From: Flavobacteriaceae bacterium
GTDB lineage: Bacteria > Bacteroidota > Bacteroidia > Flavobacteriales > Flavobacteriaceae
Direction of reading: 5' to 3'
DNA: 8,867 bases
Assembly: GCA_013042255.1 (NCBI GenBank)
Contig: JABDQK010000028.1
Coordinates: 1-8,867, forward strand
Shown one piece after another: positions 1 through 6,950 of this stretch. The first letter of the stretch is position 1, and each line of letters starts with the position of its first letter. A model generated the notes under the pieces. The model saw only the letters and a program-made list of their open reading frames with translations, did no database searches and was not told where the DNA came from. Both the position numbers and the translations under genes were made by a program.

Positions 1-29
1 TTTCTGAAATCAAAGGTAAAGAAATAAGA

Positions 30-1403
30 ATGAGGCGTAACATTTTAATATTTGGAGCAGGGAAGTCTACTTCCTACCTCCTCGACTATTTTAAAGAAAA
101 ATCGGAGAGTGAATCTCTGCATCTCACTATTGCTGATCTTCATTTAGACAGGATCCCCATGACACTTAGAGAGCATCCTTGCTGTATGCCCCTAAAGCTG
201 GATATCGGCGATGCCAAGGCCAGATCAAAGGCTATTGAAAAGGCCGATATCGTTATATCTATGCTTCCGGCCCGCCTGCATCAGTCCGTAGCATCAGATT
301 GCCTTGTTCACCGTAAAAATTTAGTAACCGCCTCCTATATCAGTAAGGAAATGGAAGCTATGAAAGAGAAGGTAAAAAAGGCCGGACTGATTTTTATGAA
401 TGAAATAGGTCTCGATCCGGGTATTGATCATATGAGTGCCATGCAGATCATTGATAAGATCAGGGCAAAAGGAGGGAGAATGCTTCTTTTTGAATCATTC
501 ACAGGCGGGCTGGTTGCCCCCGAAAGTGATAACAACACCTGGAATTACAAATTTACCTGGAATCCAAGAAATGTAGTCATGGCCGGACAAGGAGGGACTG
601 CAAAGTTTATACAGGAAGGAACTTACAAATACATCCCTTATCACAAATTATTTAGGCGTACAGAATTTATGGAAATTCCCGGATACGGGACTTTTGAAGC
701 CTATGCCAACCGTGATTCGCTCAATTACAGGGAGGCCTATGGCCTTCATCACGCCCTTACTCTTTATCGCGGTACCATGAGACGGGTTGGCTTCTCCAAA
801 GCCTGGAATATGTTTGTACAGCTTGGAATGACAGATGATAGTTATGAGGTTGAAGGTTCAGAGGACATGTCGTACAGGGAATTTACGAATCTCTTTCTTC
901 CCTATTCGCCTACTGATTCGGTGGAGCTAAAGCTCCGTCATTATCTGAAGATCGATCAGGACGATATTATGTGGAAAAAGCTGGTTGAACTCGACATATT
1001 TAATCCTGATAAAAGGATTGACCTTAAAAATGCCACCCCTGCACAAATGCTTCAGAAAATCCTTGAAGATCAATGGACATTGCAAGAAGAGGACAAGGAT
1101 ATGATTGTTATGTATCACAAGTTTGGTTATGAACTCGATGGGAAAAAATATCAGATAGACTCCAATATGGTCGTCATAGGGCAGAACAGAACACATACTG
1201 CCATGGCCAAAACTGTGGGATTGCCGGTAGCCATAGCCACCTTGTTAATCCTGAATGACAAGATAAAGACTCCGGGGGTGCAAATTCCCCTGCGCAAAGA
1301 AGTGTATGAACCTATCCTCAGCGAATTAGAATCTTATGGGGTAGTCTTTAAGGAATACGAGGTTCCCTATCTTGGCTATAATCCCGATTCGGTAGCAGGT
1401 TAA
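30..1403 (+). CDS. Saccharopine dehydrogenase (glutamate-forming) family protein
   Basis: This is a 457-residue cytosolic NAD(P)-dependent oxidoreductase. The family converts saccharopine to glutamate and 2-aminoadipate semialdehyde (or the reverse), the second step of the saccharopine route of lysine breakdown. The N-terminal Rossmann fold starts at once: a beta strand leads into the glycine motif GAGKST (residues 9-14), with an acidic residue near D36 after the second strand. The stretch MNEIGLDPGIDHMSAM (123-138) is a strong signature of saccharopine reductases. It is followed by SFTGGLVAPESDNNTWNYKF (156-175), resembling the substrate domain of yeast LYS9, and by RGTMRR near 249-254. Length fits the family. 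The ATG at 30 places the Rossmann strand at the N-terminus as expected, although the frame stays open to the window edge. The catabolic direction is inferred, because Bacteroidetes normally make lysine by the diaminopimelate route. The coenzyme (NAD or NADP) cannot be decided here. A related alternative, carboxynorspermidine dehydrogenase, is less likely because of the LDPGIDHM signature. An Lrp-type regulator follows 47 bp downstream. Confidence 0.88.
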   Translation: MRRNILIFGAGKSTSYLLDYFKEKSESESLHLTIADLHLDRIPMTLREHPCCMPLKLDIGDAKARSKAIEKADIVISMLPARLHQSVASDCLVHRKNLVTASYISKEMEAMKEKVKKAGLIFMNEIGLDPGIDHMSAMQIIDKIRAKGGRMLLFESFTGGLVAPESDNNTWNYKFTWNPRNVVMAGQGGTAKFIQEGTYKYIPYHKLFRRTEFMEIPGYGTFEAYANRDSLNYREAYGLHHALTLYRGTMRRVGFSKAWNMFVQLGMTDDSYEVEGSEDMSYREFTNLFLPYSPTDSVELKLRHYLKIDQDDIMWKKLVELDIFNPDKRIDLKNATPAQMLQKILEDQWTLQEEDKDMIVMYHKFGYELDGKKYQIDSNMVVIGQNRTHTAMAKTVGLPVAIATLLILNDKIKTPGVQIPLRKEVYEPILSELESYGVVFKEYEVPYLGYNPDSVAG

Positions 1404-1416
1404 AGAGTGTAAGGAG

Positions 1417-1429
1417 AAATATTATATTT
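1417..1429. promoter_or_regulatory. AT-rich palindrome overlapping the -7 box, possible Lrp operator
   Basis: The 13-bp sequence AAATAT-T-ATATTT is a perfect inverted repeat around a central T and overlaps the putative -7 box of the Lrp/AsnC gene. Lrp-family dimers bind short, imperfect palindromes with AT-rich centres and often repress their own gene. Placement on the promoter would suit autorepression. The site is short and the spacer is AT-rich, so chance occurrence is a real possibility. Confidence 0.3.
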
Positions 1430-1430
1430 G
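1423..1430 (+). promoter_or_regulatory. Putative -7 box of an Lrp/AsnC gene promoter
   Basis: The sequence TATATTTG is an exact match to the Bacteroidetes -7 consensus TAnnTTTG and ends 20 bp before the ATG of the Lrp-type gene, which would give a leader of about 15 nt. No good -33 TTTG lies at the expected 19-21 bp upstream (that position reads about GGTT, inside the 3' end of the preceding gene). The promoter may therefore be weak or need an activator. Read-through from the upstream dehydrogenase gene is also possible, since no terminator is seen between them. Confidence 0.45.
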
Positions 1431-1450
1431 TTTATAATTAAAATCAAAAT

Positions 1451-1921
1451 ATGCCATCTGCCAACGATAAAGTAAAAATAGACGGAATTGACAAAAAGAT
1501 ATTAAGATTTTTAATGGCAGATGCGAGAAAACCTATACTCGAGATCGCCAGGAATATTGGTATTTCGGGGGCTGCCATACATCAACGCCTGCGGAAGCTT
1601 GAAAAATCTGGCCTTATTGCCGGTTCAAAATTTGTGATCAATCCAAAAATCATGGGATATACCACCATGGCCTATATTGGTATATTTCTCGATAAGGCCA
1701 TGAGCAATCCCAAAGCAGTTAAGTCACTTGAAAAGATTCCCGAAGTTTTGGAATGTCATTACACCACGGGCAACTGGTCTATTCTGATCAAGGTTCTCTG
1801 TAAAGACAATGAACATCTTATGTACGTTCTCAACAAAAATATTCAGCAGATAGAAGGGGTTTCCAGAACCGAGACTTTTATTTCTCTTGATCAACAGATA
1901 GACAGGCAGATCACTATATAA
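1451..1921 (+). CDS. Lrp/AsnC family transcriptional regulator
   Basis: This is a 156-residue DNA-binding regulator of the feast/famine (Lrp/AsnC) family, which usually senses amino acids and controls their metabolism as dimers or octamers. The N-terminal AsnC-type winged helix-turn-helix covers about residues 10-58: it opens with IDGIDKKILRFL, the family's first helix, and contains ARNIGISGAAIHQRLRKLEK (33-52), the helix-turn-helix with its recognition helix. The C-terminal ligand-binding and oligomerisation (RAM) domain spans about 68-150, including YIGIFLD (75-81), a glycine turn at TTGNWSILIKV (105-115), and a terminal strand near GVSRTETFISL. The full domain set is present and the length is normal. 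It lies 47 bp after a saccharopine reductase gene on the same strand, so control of lysine or related amino-acid catabolism is a reasonable inference. The true ligand cannot be read from sequence. A -7 box and palindrome precede it, and a hairpin terminator begins almost at its stop codon. Confidence 0.93.
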   Translation: MPSANDKVKIDGIDKKILRFLMADARKPILEIARNIGISGAAIHQRLRKLEKSGLIAGSKFVINPKIMGYTTMAYIGIFLDKAMSNPKAVKSLEKIPEVLECHYTTGNWSILIKVLCKDNEHLMYVLNKNIQQIEGVSRTETFISLDQQIDRQITI

Positions 1922-1923
1922 AA

Positions 1924-1947
1924 AAACCCGGGAACTTGCCCGGGTTT
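1924..1947. terminator. Bidirectional intrinsic terminator between convergent genes
   Basis: A perfect 9-bp stem, AAACCCGGG (1924-1932) and CCCGGGTTT (1939-1947), encloses the six-base loop AACTTG. It starts two bases after the Lrp gene's stop codon (1919-1921) and 17 bp beyond the stop of the convergent zinc peptidase gene. Read on the minus strand the stem runs into six or more T residues (complement of 1921-1926), a strong terminator for the peptidase gene. On the plus strand the tail is TTTGTTC, which is weaker but usable. Confidence 0.85.
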
Positions 1948-1964
1948 GTTCTAAATTCCTCTGA

Positions 1965-2660
1965 TTAATCCCTTCCACCTAACACTTGAAGGCCCCAGTA
2001 TACCAGAGTAGCGAGAGATCCTATAGCCGCAACAAGATAGGTCCTTGCTGCCCATTTTAAAGCATCCTCTGATCCCTTGTATTCTTCGGGAGTTACCATG
2101 TTCCTTTGTTTCAACCACGCTAATGCACGATTGCTTGCGTCGTATTCAACAGGCAGGGTAATAAAACTAAAAAGCGTTGCCAGGCCCATCAAAATCAAGC
2201 CGGCAATAGCAACATACCAACCAAAACCGACTCCAGCAGCGGCACCAAGCATGATTCCGCCAAACACGATCCAGGTAGACATCCCGGAAGTTACGCTCAC
2301 CACCGGTACCAGTTTAGAACGCATGGTAAGCCATTCATAGGCCTGAGCATGTTGAACCGCATGTCCGCATTCATGAGCAGCTACAGCTGCAGAAGCAGCA
2401 TTTCTTTGACTGTACACACTTTCACTCAGGTTTACGGTTTTGTTTACCGGATTGTAATGATCAGTGAGCATTCCTGAAGTGGAGACTACCTTTACATCTC
2501 TTATTCCGTGGTCGGCCAGCATTTTTTCGGCAATTTCGGCCCCGCTCATCCCATTTCGAAGGTGAACCCTGGAATAGTGTTTAAACTTACTTTTTAACTT
2601 GCTGCTCACCAACCAGCTCACTAAGGCAATGGCTCCCAACAAAATATAATAGGTCATCAT
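1965..2660 (-). CDS. YugP-type membrane zinc metallopeptidase
   Basis: This is a 231-residue integral membrane protein of the neutral zinc metallopeptidase family (Zn_peptidase_2, B. subtilis YugP-like), whose substrate is not known. An N-terminal membrane segment (about residues 3-19) is followed by a basic stretch, KLKSKFKHYSR (21-31), and a soluble region, then the catalytic HECGH (96-100). In that HExxH motif H96 and H100 should bind zinc and E97 should act as the base. Hydrophobic segments follow at about 118-140, 148-168 and 207-226. The conserved LPVEYDAS (169-176) lies between them, and E172 is a plausible third zinc ligand by analogy with other gluzincins. Length is normal for the family. 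Two adjacent ATG codons (2658-2660 and 2655-2657) could each be the start. The preceding ald gene has its own terminator, so this gene probably has its own promoter in the 92-bp gap; only a poor -7-like GTTATTTG (complement of 2688-2695) is seen there. Confidence 0.87.
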   Translation of the reverse strand: MMTYYILLGAIALVSWLVSSKLKSKFKHYSRVHLRNGMSGAEIAEKMLADHGIRDVKVVSTSGMLTDHYNPVNKTVNLSESVYSQRNAASAAVAAHECGHAVQHAQAYEWLTMRSKLVPVVSVTSGMSTWIVFGGIMLGAAAGVGFGWYVAIAGLILMGLATLFSFITLPVEYDASNRALAWLKQRNMVTPEEYKGSEDALKWAARTYLVAAIGSLATLVYWGLQVLGGRD

Positions 2661-2700
2661 AGTATTCGCATTTAGATTTTAAAATTACAAATAACATAAC

Positions 2701-2726
2701 AAAAACCCCGCCAATTGCGGCGGGGT
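2701..2726 (-). terminator. Intrinsic terminator of ald
   Basis: A perfect 8-bp GC-rich stem is formed by ACCCCGCC (2705-2712) and GGCGGGGT (2719-2726) with a six-base loop. On the minus strand it is followed by a T tract (complement of 2701-2705, then GTTATG). It begins 27 bp beyond the ald stop codon, so it should end the ald transcript before the peptidase gene. Confidence 0.85.
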
Positions 2727-2752
2727 AAATTAAACTGACAAAATGTACCTAG

Positions 2753-3853
2753 TTAAGCCAGAGCCTCTTCCCATCCGAAGGTCTCCACAATTTCCCTGTA
2801 TGCAATTTCTCCTTCGATGATATTCAACCCCTTATGCAGGGCTTCATCTTCCTCACATGCCTTATACCAGCCTTTATTTGCCAGGGCAAGTACAAAAGGT
2901 AGGGTAACGTTGGTCAGGGCCATCGTTGAGGTGTAAGGCACTGCCCCTGGCATATTGGCAACAGAATAATGGACTACATCGTCTATGATATAGATAGGAT
3001 CTTCATGAGTTGTCGGCTTAGTGGTTTCAACACATCCTCCCTGGTCAACTGCTACATCCACAATGACGGTTCCCGGCCTCATCATCTTCAGCATATCCCT
3101 GCTGATCAGGTTAGGTGCTTTCGCTCCTTTCAGCAATACGCCTCCGATAATAAGATCGTGGGATTTGATATGCTTTCGGATATTGAATTCATTTGAAAAT
3201 TCTGTGACGACATGACTGGGCATCACGTCGTTGATGTAACGAAGGCGTTTCATATTAACGTCCAGAATGGTTACATGGGCCCCTAATCCGGCTGCCATTT
3301 TAGCAGCCTGAGTACCTACTACTCCAGCGCCGAGAACAAGAACCTTGCCGGGAGCGACTCCGGGAACACCTCCCAGTAAGACACCCCTGCCTTTTTTAGG
3401 TTTCTCCAGGTATTTTGCTCCCTGTTGAATGGCCATTCTCCCTGCAACTTCCGACATGGGGGTTAAAAGAGGCAGTGTCCCATCAGAGTCTTCAACGGTT
3501 TCATAGGCTATACAGATTGCTCCACTGGCGAGCATTGCCTTTGTTAATTTTTCACTGGAAGCAAAGTGGAAATAGGTGAAGATGACCTGCCCCTGCCTTA
3601 TCAGACTATACTCCTGCTCTATAGGCTCCTTGACCTTGACAATCATATCACTCGAAGCATATACCTCATCAATGCTTTCAAGAATAGTAGCCCCTGCGGT
3701 CTGATAGTCCTTATCAAAAAATCCACTTCCTTCGCCGGCAGTGGATTGTACAAAAACCTTGTGGTGGTTCTTAACCAGTTCGTAAACACCGGCCGGGGTC
3801 ATCCCCACCCGACTTTCATTATTTTTAATTTCTTTTGGTACCCCGATAATCAT
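2753..3853 (-). CDS. ald: Alanine dehydrogenase
   Basis: This 366-residue cytosolic enzyme catalyses the reversible NAD-dependent oxidative deamination of L-alanine to pyruvate and ammonia (EC 1.4.1.1), linking amino-acid nitrogen to central carbon. The N-terminus MIIGVPKEIKNNESRVGMTP is typical of the family. Residues corresponding to the known active site appear at the expected numbers: R15, K75 (in VKVKEP), H96 (in TYFHFA), S134 (in TPMSEVAG), D270 (in VDVAVDQGG) and N300 (in ANMPGAVP). The NAD-binding glycine motif is GAGVVG (175-180), followed by an acidic residue, D198, after the second strand. The MPGAVPYTSTMALTN block (301-315) separates it from transhydrogenase alpha subunits, and the length matches single-domain Ald. 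Lysine-ketoglutarate reductase belongs to the same superfamily, but the full set of Ald residues argues against it. The gene lies downstream of leuS with a terminator between, and has its own terminator. All key residues are intact. Confidence 0.95.
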   Translation of the reverse strand: MIIGVPKEIKNNESRVGMTPAGVYELVKNHHKVFVQSTAGEGSGFFDKDYQTAGATILESIDEVYASSDMIVKVKEPIEQEYSLIRQGQVIFTYFHFASSEKLTKAMLASGAICIAYETVEDSDGTLPLLTPMSEVAGRMAIQQGAKYLEKPKKGRGVLLGGVPGVAPGKVLVLGAGVVGTQAAKMAAGLGAHVTILDVNMKRLRYINDVMPSHVVTEFSNEFNIRKHIKSHDLIIGGVLLKGAKAPNLISRDMLKMMRPGTVIVDVAVDQGGCVETTKPTTHEDPIYIIDDVVHYSVANMPGAVPYTSTMALTNVTLPFVLALANKGWYKACEEDEALHKGLNIIEGEIAYREIVETFGWEEALA

Positions 3854-3881
3854 GCCTTTTTGTTTTGTTTGTTCGTTTCCT

Positions 3882-3889
3882 CAAAATTG
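3882..3889 (-). promoter_or_regulatory. ald: Candidate -7 box for ald
   Basis: On the minus strand the sequence CAATTTTG matches the Bacteroidetes consensus TAnnTTTG at all positions but the first, and lies 28 bp before the ald ATG. A TTTT sits 21 bp upstream where the -33 TTTG would be. The terminator after leuS implies that ald needs its own promoter, which is the main support for this weak match. Confidence 0.3.
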
Positions 3890-3967
3890 GAACTATAAAT
3901 CTGCTTAGAGAAAAATAATCGATGAAATGCAGGGGTAGATGTTTAAAAATTATTAATTATAAAACAA

Positions 3968-3992
3968 ATACCCCCATTTTTAAGGGGGGTAT
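3968..3992 (-). terminator. Intrinsic terminator of leuS
   Basis: Arms ATACCCCC (3968-3975) and GGGGGTAT (3985-3992) form a perfect 8-bp stem with a nine-base loop. In the minus-strand transcript the hairpin is followed by TTGTTTTAT, a T-rich tail, whereas on the plus strand no T tract follows. It lies 65 bp beyond the leuS stop, with no gene on the other strand that it could serve. A second copy of the C-rich arm lies closer to leuS. Confidence 0.7.
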
Positions 3993-4045
3993 AGTTGTAT
4001 AATATAACGTTTTATCTTAAATAATTTAAAATAAAGGGGGGTATA
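3982..4045. repeat. 12-bp direct repeat with G-tracts (3982-3993 and 4034-4045)
   Basis: The 12-mer AAGGGGGGTATA occurs twice in the same orientation, 52 bp apart start to start, inside the 203-bp AT-rich gap between leuS and ald. The left copy forms one arm of the leuS terminator hairpin. The right copy has no matching C-rich partner of its own on the plus strand. In the minus-strand RNA both copies read as C-rich arms that could pair with the same single G-rich arm. Confidence 0.75.
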
Positions 4046-4056
4046 ACAATTTATCG

Positions 4057-6891
4057 TTACACTACTATATTGACGATTTTACCCGGGACTACGATTACCT
4101 TTTTGGGTTCCTTCCCTGCTAGTTGTGCCTGTGTTTTTTCATGACTGAGCACTTTGGCCTCTACTTCTTCTTTAGAAAGGCTGAGCGGTAAGGTAAGGGT
4201 AAACCGCATTTTACCGTTAAATGAAATAGGGTATTCCTTTTGATCTTCGACGAGATATTTCTCTTCAAATATTGGAAAACTTGCCACACTAACGGAGGTG
4301 TTATGACCCGCTTTAGCCCATAACTCTTCAGCCAGGTGCGGGGCATAAGGGGCAATGAGGATGATAAGGGCTTCAAGTATTTGTCTCGAATGGCACTTCT
4401 GTGCAGAAAGTTCATTAACACAGATCATAAAAGTAGACACAGATGTATTAAAGCTAAATGCCTCGATATCTTCTGTAACCTTTTTAATGGTCTTGTGTAG
4501 GGTTTTTAGAGATTCAGGATTTGGAACAGTCTCAGATAAATAAAACGTTCCTTTTTCATGGGAGTGGAATAAACGCCAGAGTTTCTTCAGGAAGGAATAG
4601 ACACCGGTTATCCCTGCCGTATTCCAGGGTTTCGATTGTTCCAGAGGTCCAAGAAACATTTCGTAAAGACGTAAAGCATCGGCCCCGTATTCCTGACAAA
4701 TAGCATCCGGATTTACAACGTTGTATTTGGATTTTGACATTTTCTCTACTTCCCTGCCGACCTGAAAAACTTCTCCGTCCAAAACAAATTCGGCATTTTT
4801 AAATTCGGGTCGCCATTTTTTAAAACCCTCTATATCCAGTTCGTCAGAGGCATTTACCAGAGAAACGTCGGCGTGAATCGGGTCCACTTCTTTCCCTTCA
4901 ATCAAATCTCTGGACAAAAAGCGCTGGGTACCCTTTTCCCTGTAAACAAAGGCACTTGTCCCAAGGATCATTCCTTGATTAATTAGTTTACGGGCATATT
5001 CTTCCTTAACTACCCAGCCCTTGTCGAACATAAATTTCTGCCAGAAACGGGAATAGAGCAAATGCCCCGTGGCATGCTCAATTCCCCCAATATACAGGTC
5101 TACATCCTCCCAGTAGGAAATCGCTTCTTTAGAAAAAATCTCCTCGTCATTCTCCGGATCCATATATCGATTAAAATACTGGGAACTACCCGCCCATCCG
5201 GGCATTGTGTTGAGTTCCAGCGGAAAGACCTGCTTGTGGTCTATAAGATCGTTAGCTACTACTTGCTCTGATTTAGTACACCAGGCCCAGTCAGTTGCAT
5301 TGCCTAAAGGTGGTTCTCCTGTTTCTGTAGGCAGGTATTTCTCCACTTCGGGTAAAGTTAATGGAAGCCGGGTTTCAGGGATCATGTGAGGAATCCCATT
5401 GATGTAGTATACAGGAAAAGGTTCACCCCAGTATCGCTGCCTGCTGAACACCGCATCCCGCAAACGATAGTTTATTTTTCCTTTTCCAATTCCTTTCTCC
5501 TCCAGGGCTTTGATAATCCTCGCCGAGGCTTCTTTGTAAGCTAAGCCATTGAGAAAGTCCGAATTAGCAATTATGGTATTCTCTTTGTCCGAGAATGCTT
5601 CCTCGGAAATATCAACACCATTGAAGATATTTGGGATAGGGATGTTGAAATGTTTTGCAAAATCGTAATCCCGCTGGTCGCCGCAGGGTACTGACATCAC
5701 AGCTCCCGTACCGTAGCCCGCCAGGACGTAGTCTCCAATCCAGATGGGTATGGGTTCACCCGTAAACGGATGAAGAACATAGGAGCCTGTGAAAGCCCCG
5801 CTTATGGTCTTTACGTCTGCCATCCTGTCCCTTTCGGATCGTTTGGCGGATTTTTCCACATATCGTTCTACTTCTTCTTTCTGGTCCTTCGTGGTTATTT
5901 TTTCAACCAGTTCGTGCTCCGGTGCCAGAGTCATAAAGCTTACTCCAAACAGGGTATCGGGCCTTGTGGTGAACACCTCAATAGGGTAAGACGATGTTAT
6001 CTCGTCACTTTTTGCAGTATAAAAAGTGAGAGAGGCCCCAACGGATCGTCCGATCCAATTGGTTTGTGCATCTTTCAGTGGCTGAGGCCAGTCAATCGTT
6101 TCTAGACCATCGAGCAGCCTTTGGGCATAGGCAGTAATTCTCATGCTCCACTGCGTCATTTTCTTCCGTACCACGGGATGTCCACCACGTTCTGAAACGC
6201 CATTGATGATCTCGTCATTGGCAAGTACGGTACCCAAAGCCGGGCACCAGTTAACTTCCGTATCGGCAAGATAGGTGAGACGGTATTTTAGAAGGAATTT
6301 TTGTTGTTCATCCCTGTCCATCCCGTTCCATTGAGCGGCATCGATCACAGGAGTATCGTCATCACAAACGGCATTAATCCTTTCATTGCCTTCTTTTCCT
6401 AATCGCTCTTCGAGCAGACTAATGCTTTCGGCTTTATCCGAATCCTTGTCATACCAGGAATTAAACAATTGAATAAAGATCCACTGTGTCCATTTGTAAT
6501 AAGAGGGGTCGGAAGTGCGTACCTCCCGGCTCCAGTCGAAAGAAAAGCCAAGTTTGTCTAACTGTTCTCTGTATCTTTTAATATTGGTCTCAGTAGTGAT
6601 AGCAGGATGTTGTCCTGTTTGAATGGCGTATTGCTCTGCAGGCAAACCAAAAGAATCATACCCCATGGGATGCAGTACGTTATATCCCTGATGTCTTTTA
6701 TAACGGGCGTAGATATCGCTGGCGATGTACCCCAGTGGGTGACCCACGTGCAGTCCTGCCCCCGAAGGATAGGGAAACATATCCAGGACATAGAATTTCT
6801 TCTTGTCTGATTTATTTTCCGCCCTGAATGTCTGATTCTTTGCCCAGTATTCCTGCCACTTGTCTTCAATCCTTCTGAAATCGTAGCTCAT
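4057..6891 (-). CDS. leuS: Leucyl-tRNA synthetase
   Basis: This 944-residue class Ia synthetase charges tRNA-Leu with leucine (EC 6.1.1.4) in the cytoplasm. The ATP-binding HIGH motif reads HVGH (48-51) within FPYPSGAGLHVGHPLGY, and the second signature KMSKS is at 717-721. The CP1 editing domain holds the threonine-rich TTRPDTLFG (308-316) and GTGAVMSVPCGDQRD (to D408), so proofreading should be active. Residues of about 148-200 form an extra segment relative to E. coli LeuRS, like that in other Bacteroidetes enzymes. The cysteine-rich knuckle of E. coli (CCWRC) is replaced by VSERGG. The catalytic block IGGIEHATGHLLYSRFW, the anticodon-binding region and a small C-terminal domain ending VPGKIVNIVV follow. 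The start chosen is MSYDFRRIEDKWQEYW, the family's usual N-terminus. The frame runs 25 codons further up to an ATG at 6966, but that extension is hydrophobic, unlike family members, and lies upstream of the likely promoter. Confidence 0.97.
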   Translation of the reverse strand: MSYDFRRIEDKWQEYWAKNQTFRAENKSDKKKFYVLDMFPYPSGAGLHVGHPLGYIASDIYARYKRHQGYNVLHPMGYDSFGLPAEQYAIQTGQHPAITTETNIKRYREQLDKLGFSFDWSREVRTSDPSYYKWTQWIFIQLFNSWYDKDSDKAESISLLEERLGKEGNERINAVCDDDTPVIDAAQWNGMDRDEQQKFLLKYRLTYLADTEVNWCPALGTVLANDEIINGVSERGGHPVVRKKMTQWSMRITAYAQRLLDGLETIDWPQPLKDAQTNWIGRSVGASLTFYTAKSDEITSSYPIEVFTTRPDTLFGVSFMTLAPEHELVEKITTKDQKEEVERYVEKSAKRSERDRMADVKTISGAFTGSYVLHPFTGEPIPIWIGDYVLAGYGTGAVMSVPCGDQRDYDFAKHFNIPIPNIFNGVDISEEAFSDKENTIIANSDFLNGLAYKEASARIIKALEEKGIGKGKINYRLRDAVFSRQRYWGEPFPVYYINGIPHMIPETRLPLTLPEVEKYLPTETGEPPLGNATDWAWCTKSEQVVANDLIDHKQVFPLELNTMPGWAGSSQYFNRYMDPENDEEIFSKEAISYWEDVDLYIGGIEHATGHLLYSRFWQKFMFDKGWVVKEEYARKLINQGMILGTSAFVYREKGTQRFLSRDLIEGKEVDPIHADVSLVNASDELDIEGFKKWRPEFKNAEFVLDGEVFQVGREVEKMSKSKYNVVNPDAICQEYGADALRLYEMFLGPLEQSKPWNTAGITGVYSFLKKLWRLFHSHEKGTFYLSETVPNPESLKTLHKTIKKVTEDIEAFSFNTSVSTFMICVNELSAQKCHSRQILEALIILIAPYAPHLAEELWAKAGHNTSVSVASFPIFEEKYLVEDQKEYPISFNGKMRFTLTLPLSLSKEEVEAKVLSHEKTQAQLAGKEPKKVIVVPGKIVNIVV

Positions 6892-6918
6892 CTTTTGATC
6901 TTTCTCTTTGTAATGCGG

Positions 6919-6950
6919 CAAAAATAGGAGTATTAGCTGAAAGGGAAAAG
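6919..6950 (-). promoter_or_regulatory. leuS: Putative leuS promoter (-7 and -33 boxes)
   Basis: On the minus strand TATTTTTG (6919-6926) matches the Bacteroidetes -7 consensus TAnnTTTG exactly. A TTTT (6946-6949) lies 19 bp upstream where the -33 TTTG is expected, matching three of four bases. Transcription would start near 6913, giving a leader of about 20 nt before the ATG at 6891. This placement supports the shorter leuS start, because the alternative ATG at 6966 would lie upstream of the promoter. Confidence 0.55.

Noticed and set aside
1..29. Possible 3' end of an upstream gene (frame 1 reads FLKSKVKK then a TAA at 25-27), or an upstream in-frame extension of the saccharopine reductase.
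   Set aside because: Only eight codons are visible, too few to support a gene. The reductase frame is open to the edge, but the ATG at 30 gives the expected family N-terminus.
3566..3898. A 110-codon plus-strand open frame antisense to the start of ald.
   Set aside because: It is a shadow of the highly conserved Ald N-terminal region, with no supporting start context or family resemblance.
3854..4056. Checked the leuS-ald gap for a small RNA gene, tRNA or CRISPR-like repeats.
   Set aside because: Only one 12-bp repeat pair and a terminator hairpin are present; there is no cloverleaf and no regularly spaced repeat and spacer units.
5770..6105. A 111-codon plus-strand open frame antisense to leuS.
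   Set aside because: It lies opposite the conserved LeuRS editing domain, and its translation is low-complexity and unlike any family known to me.
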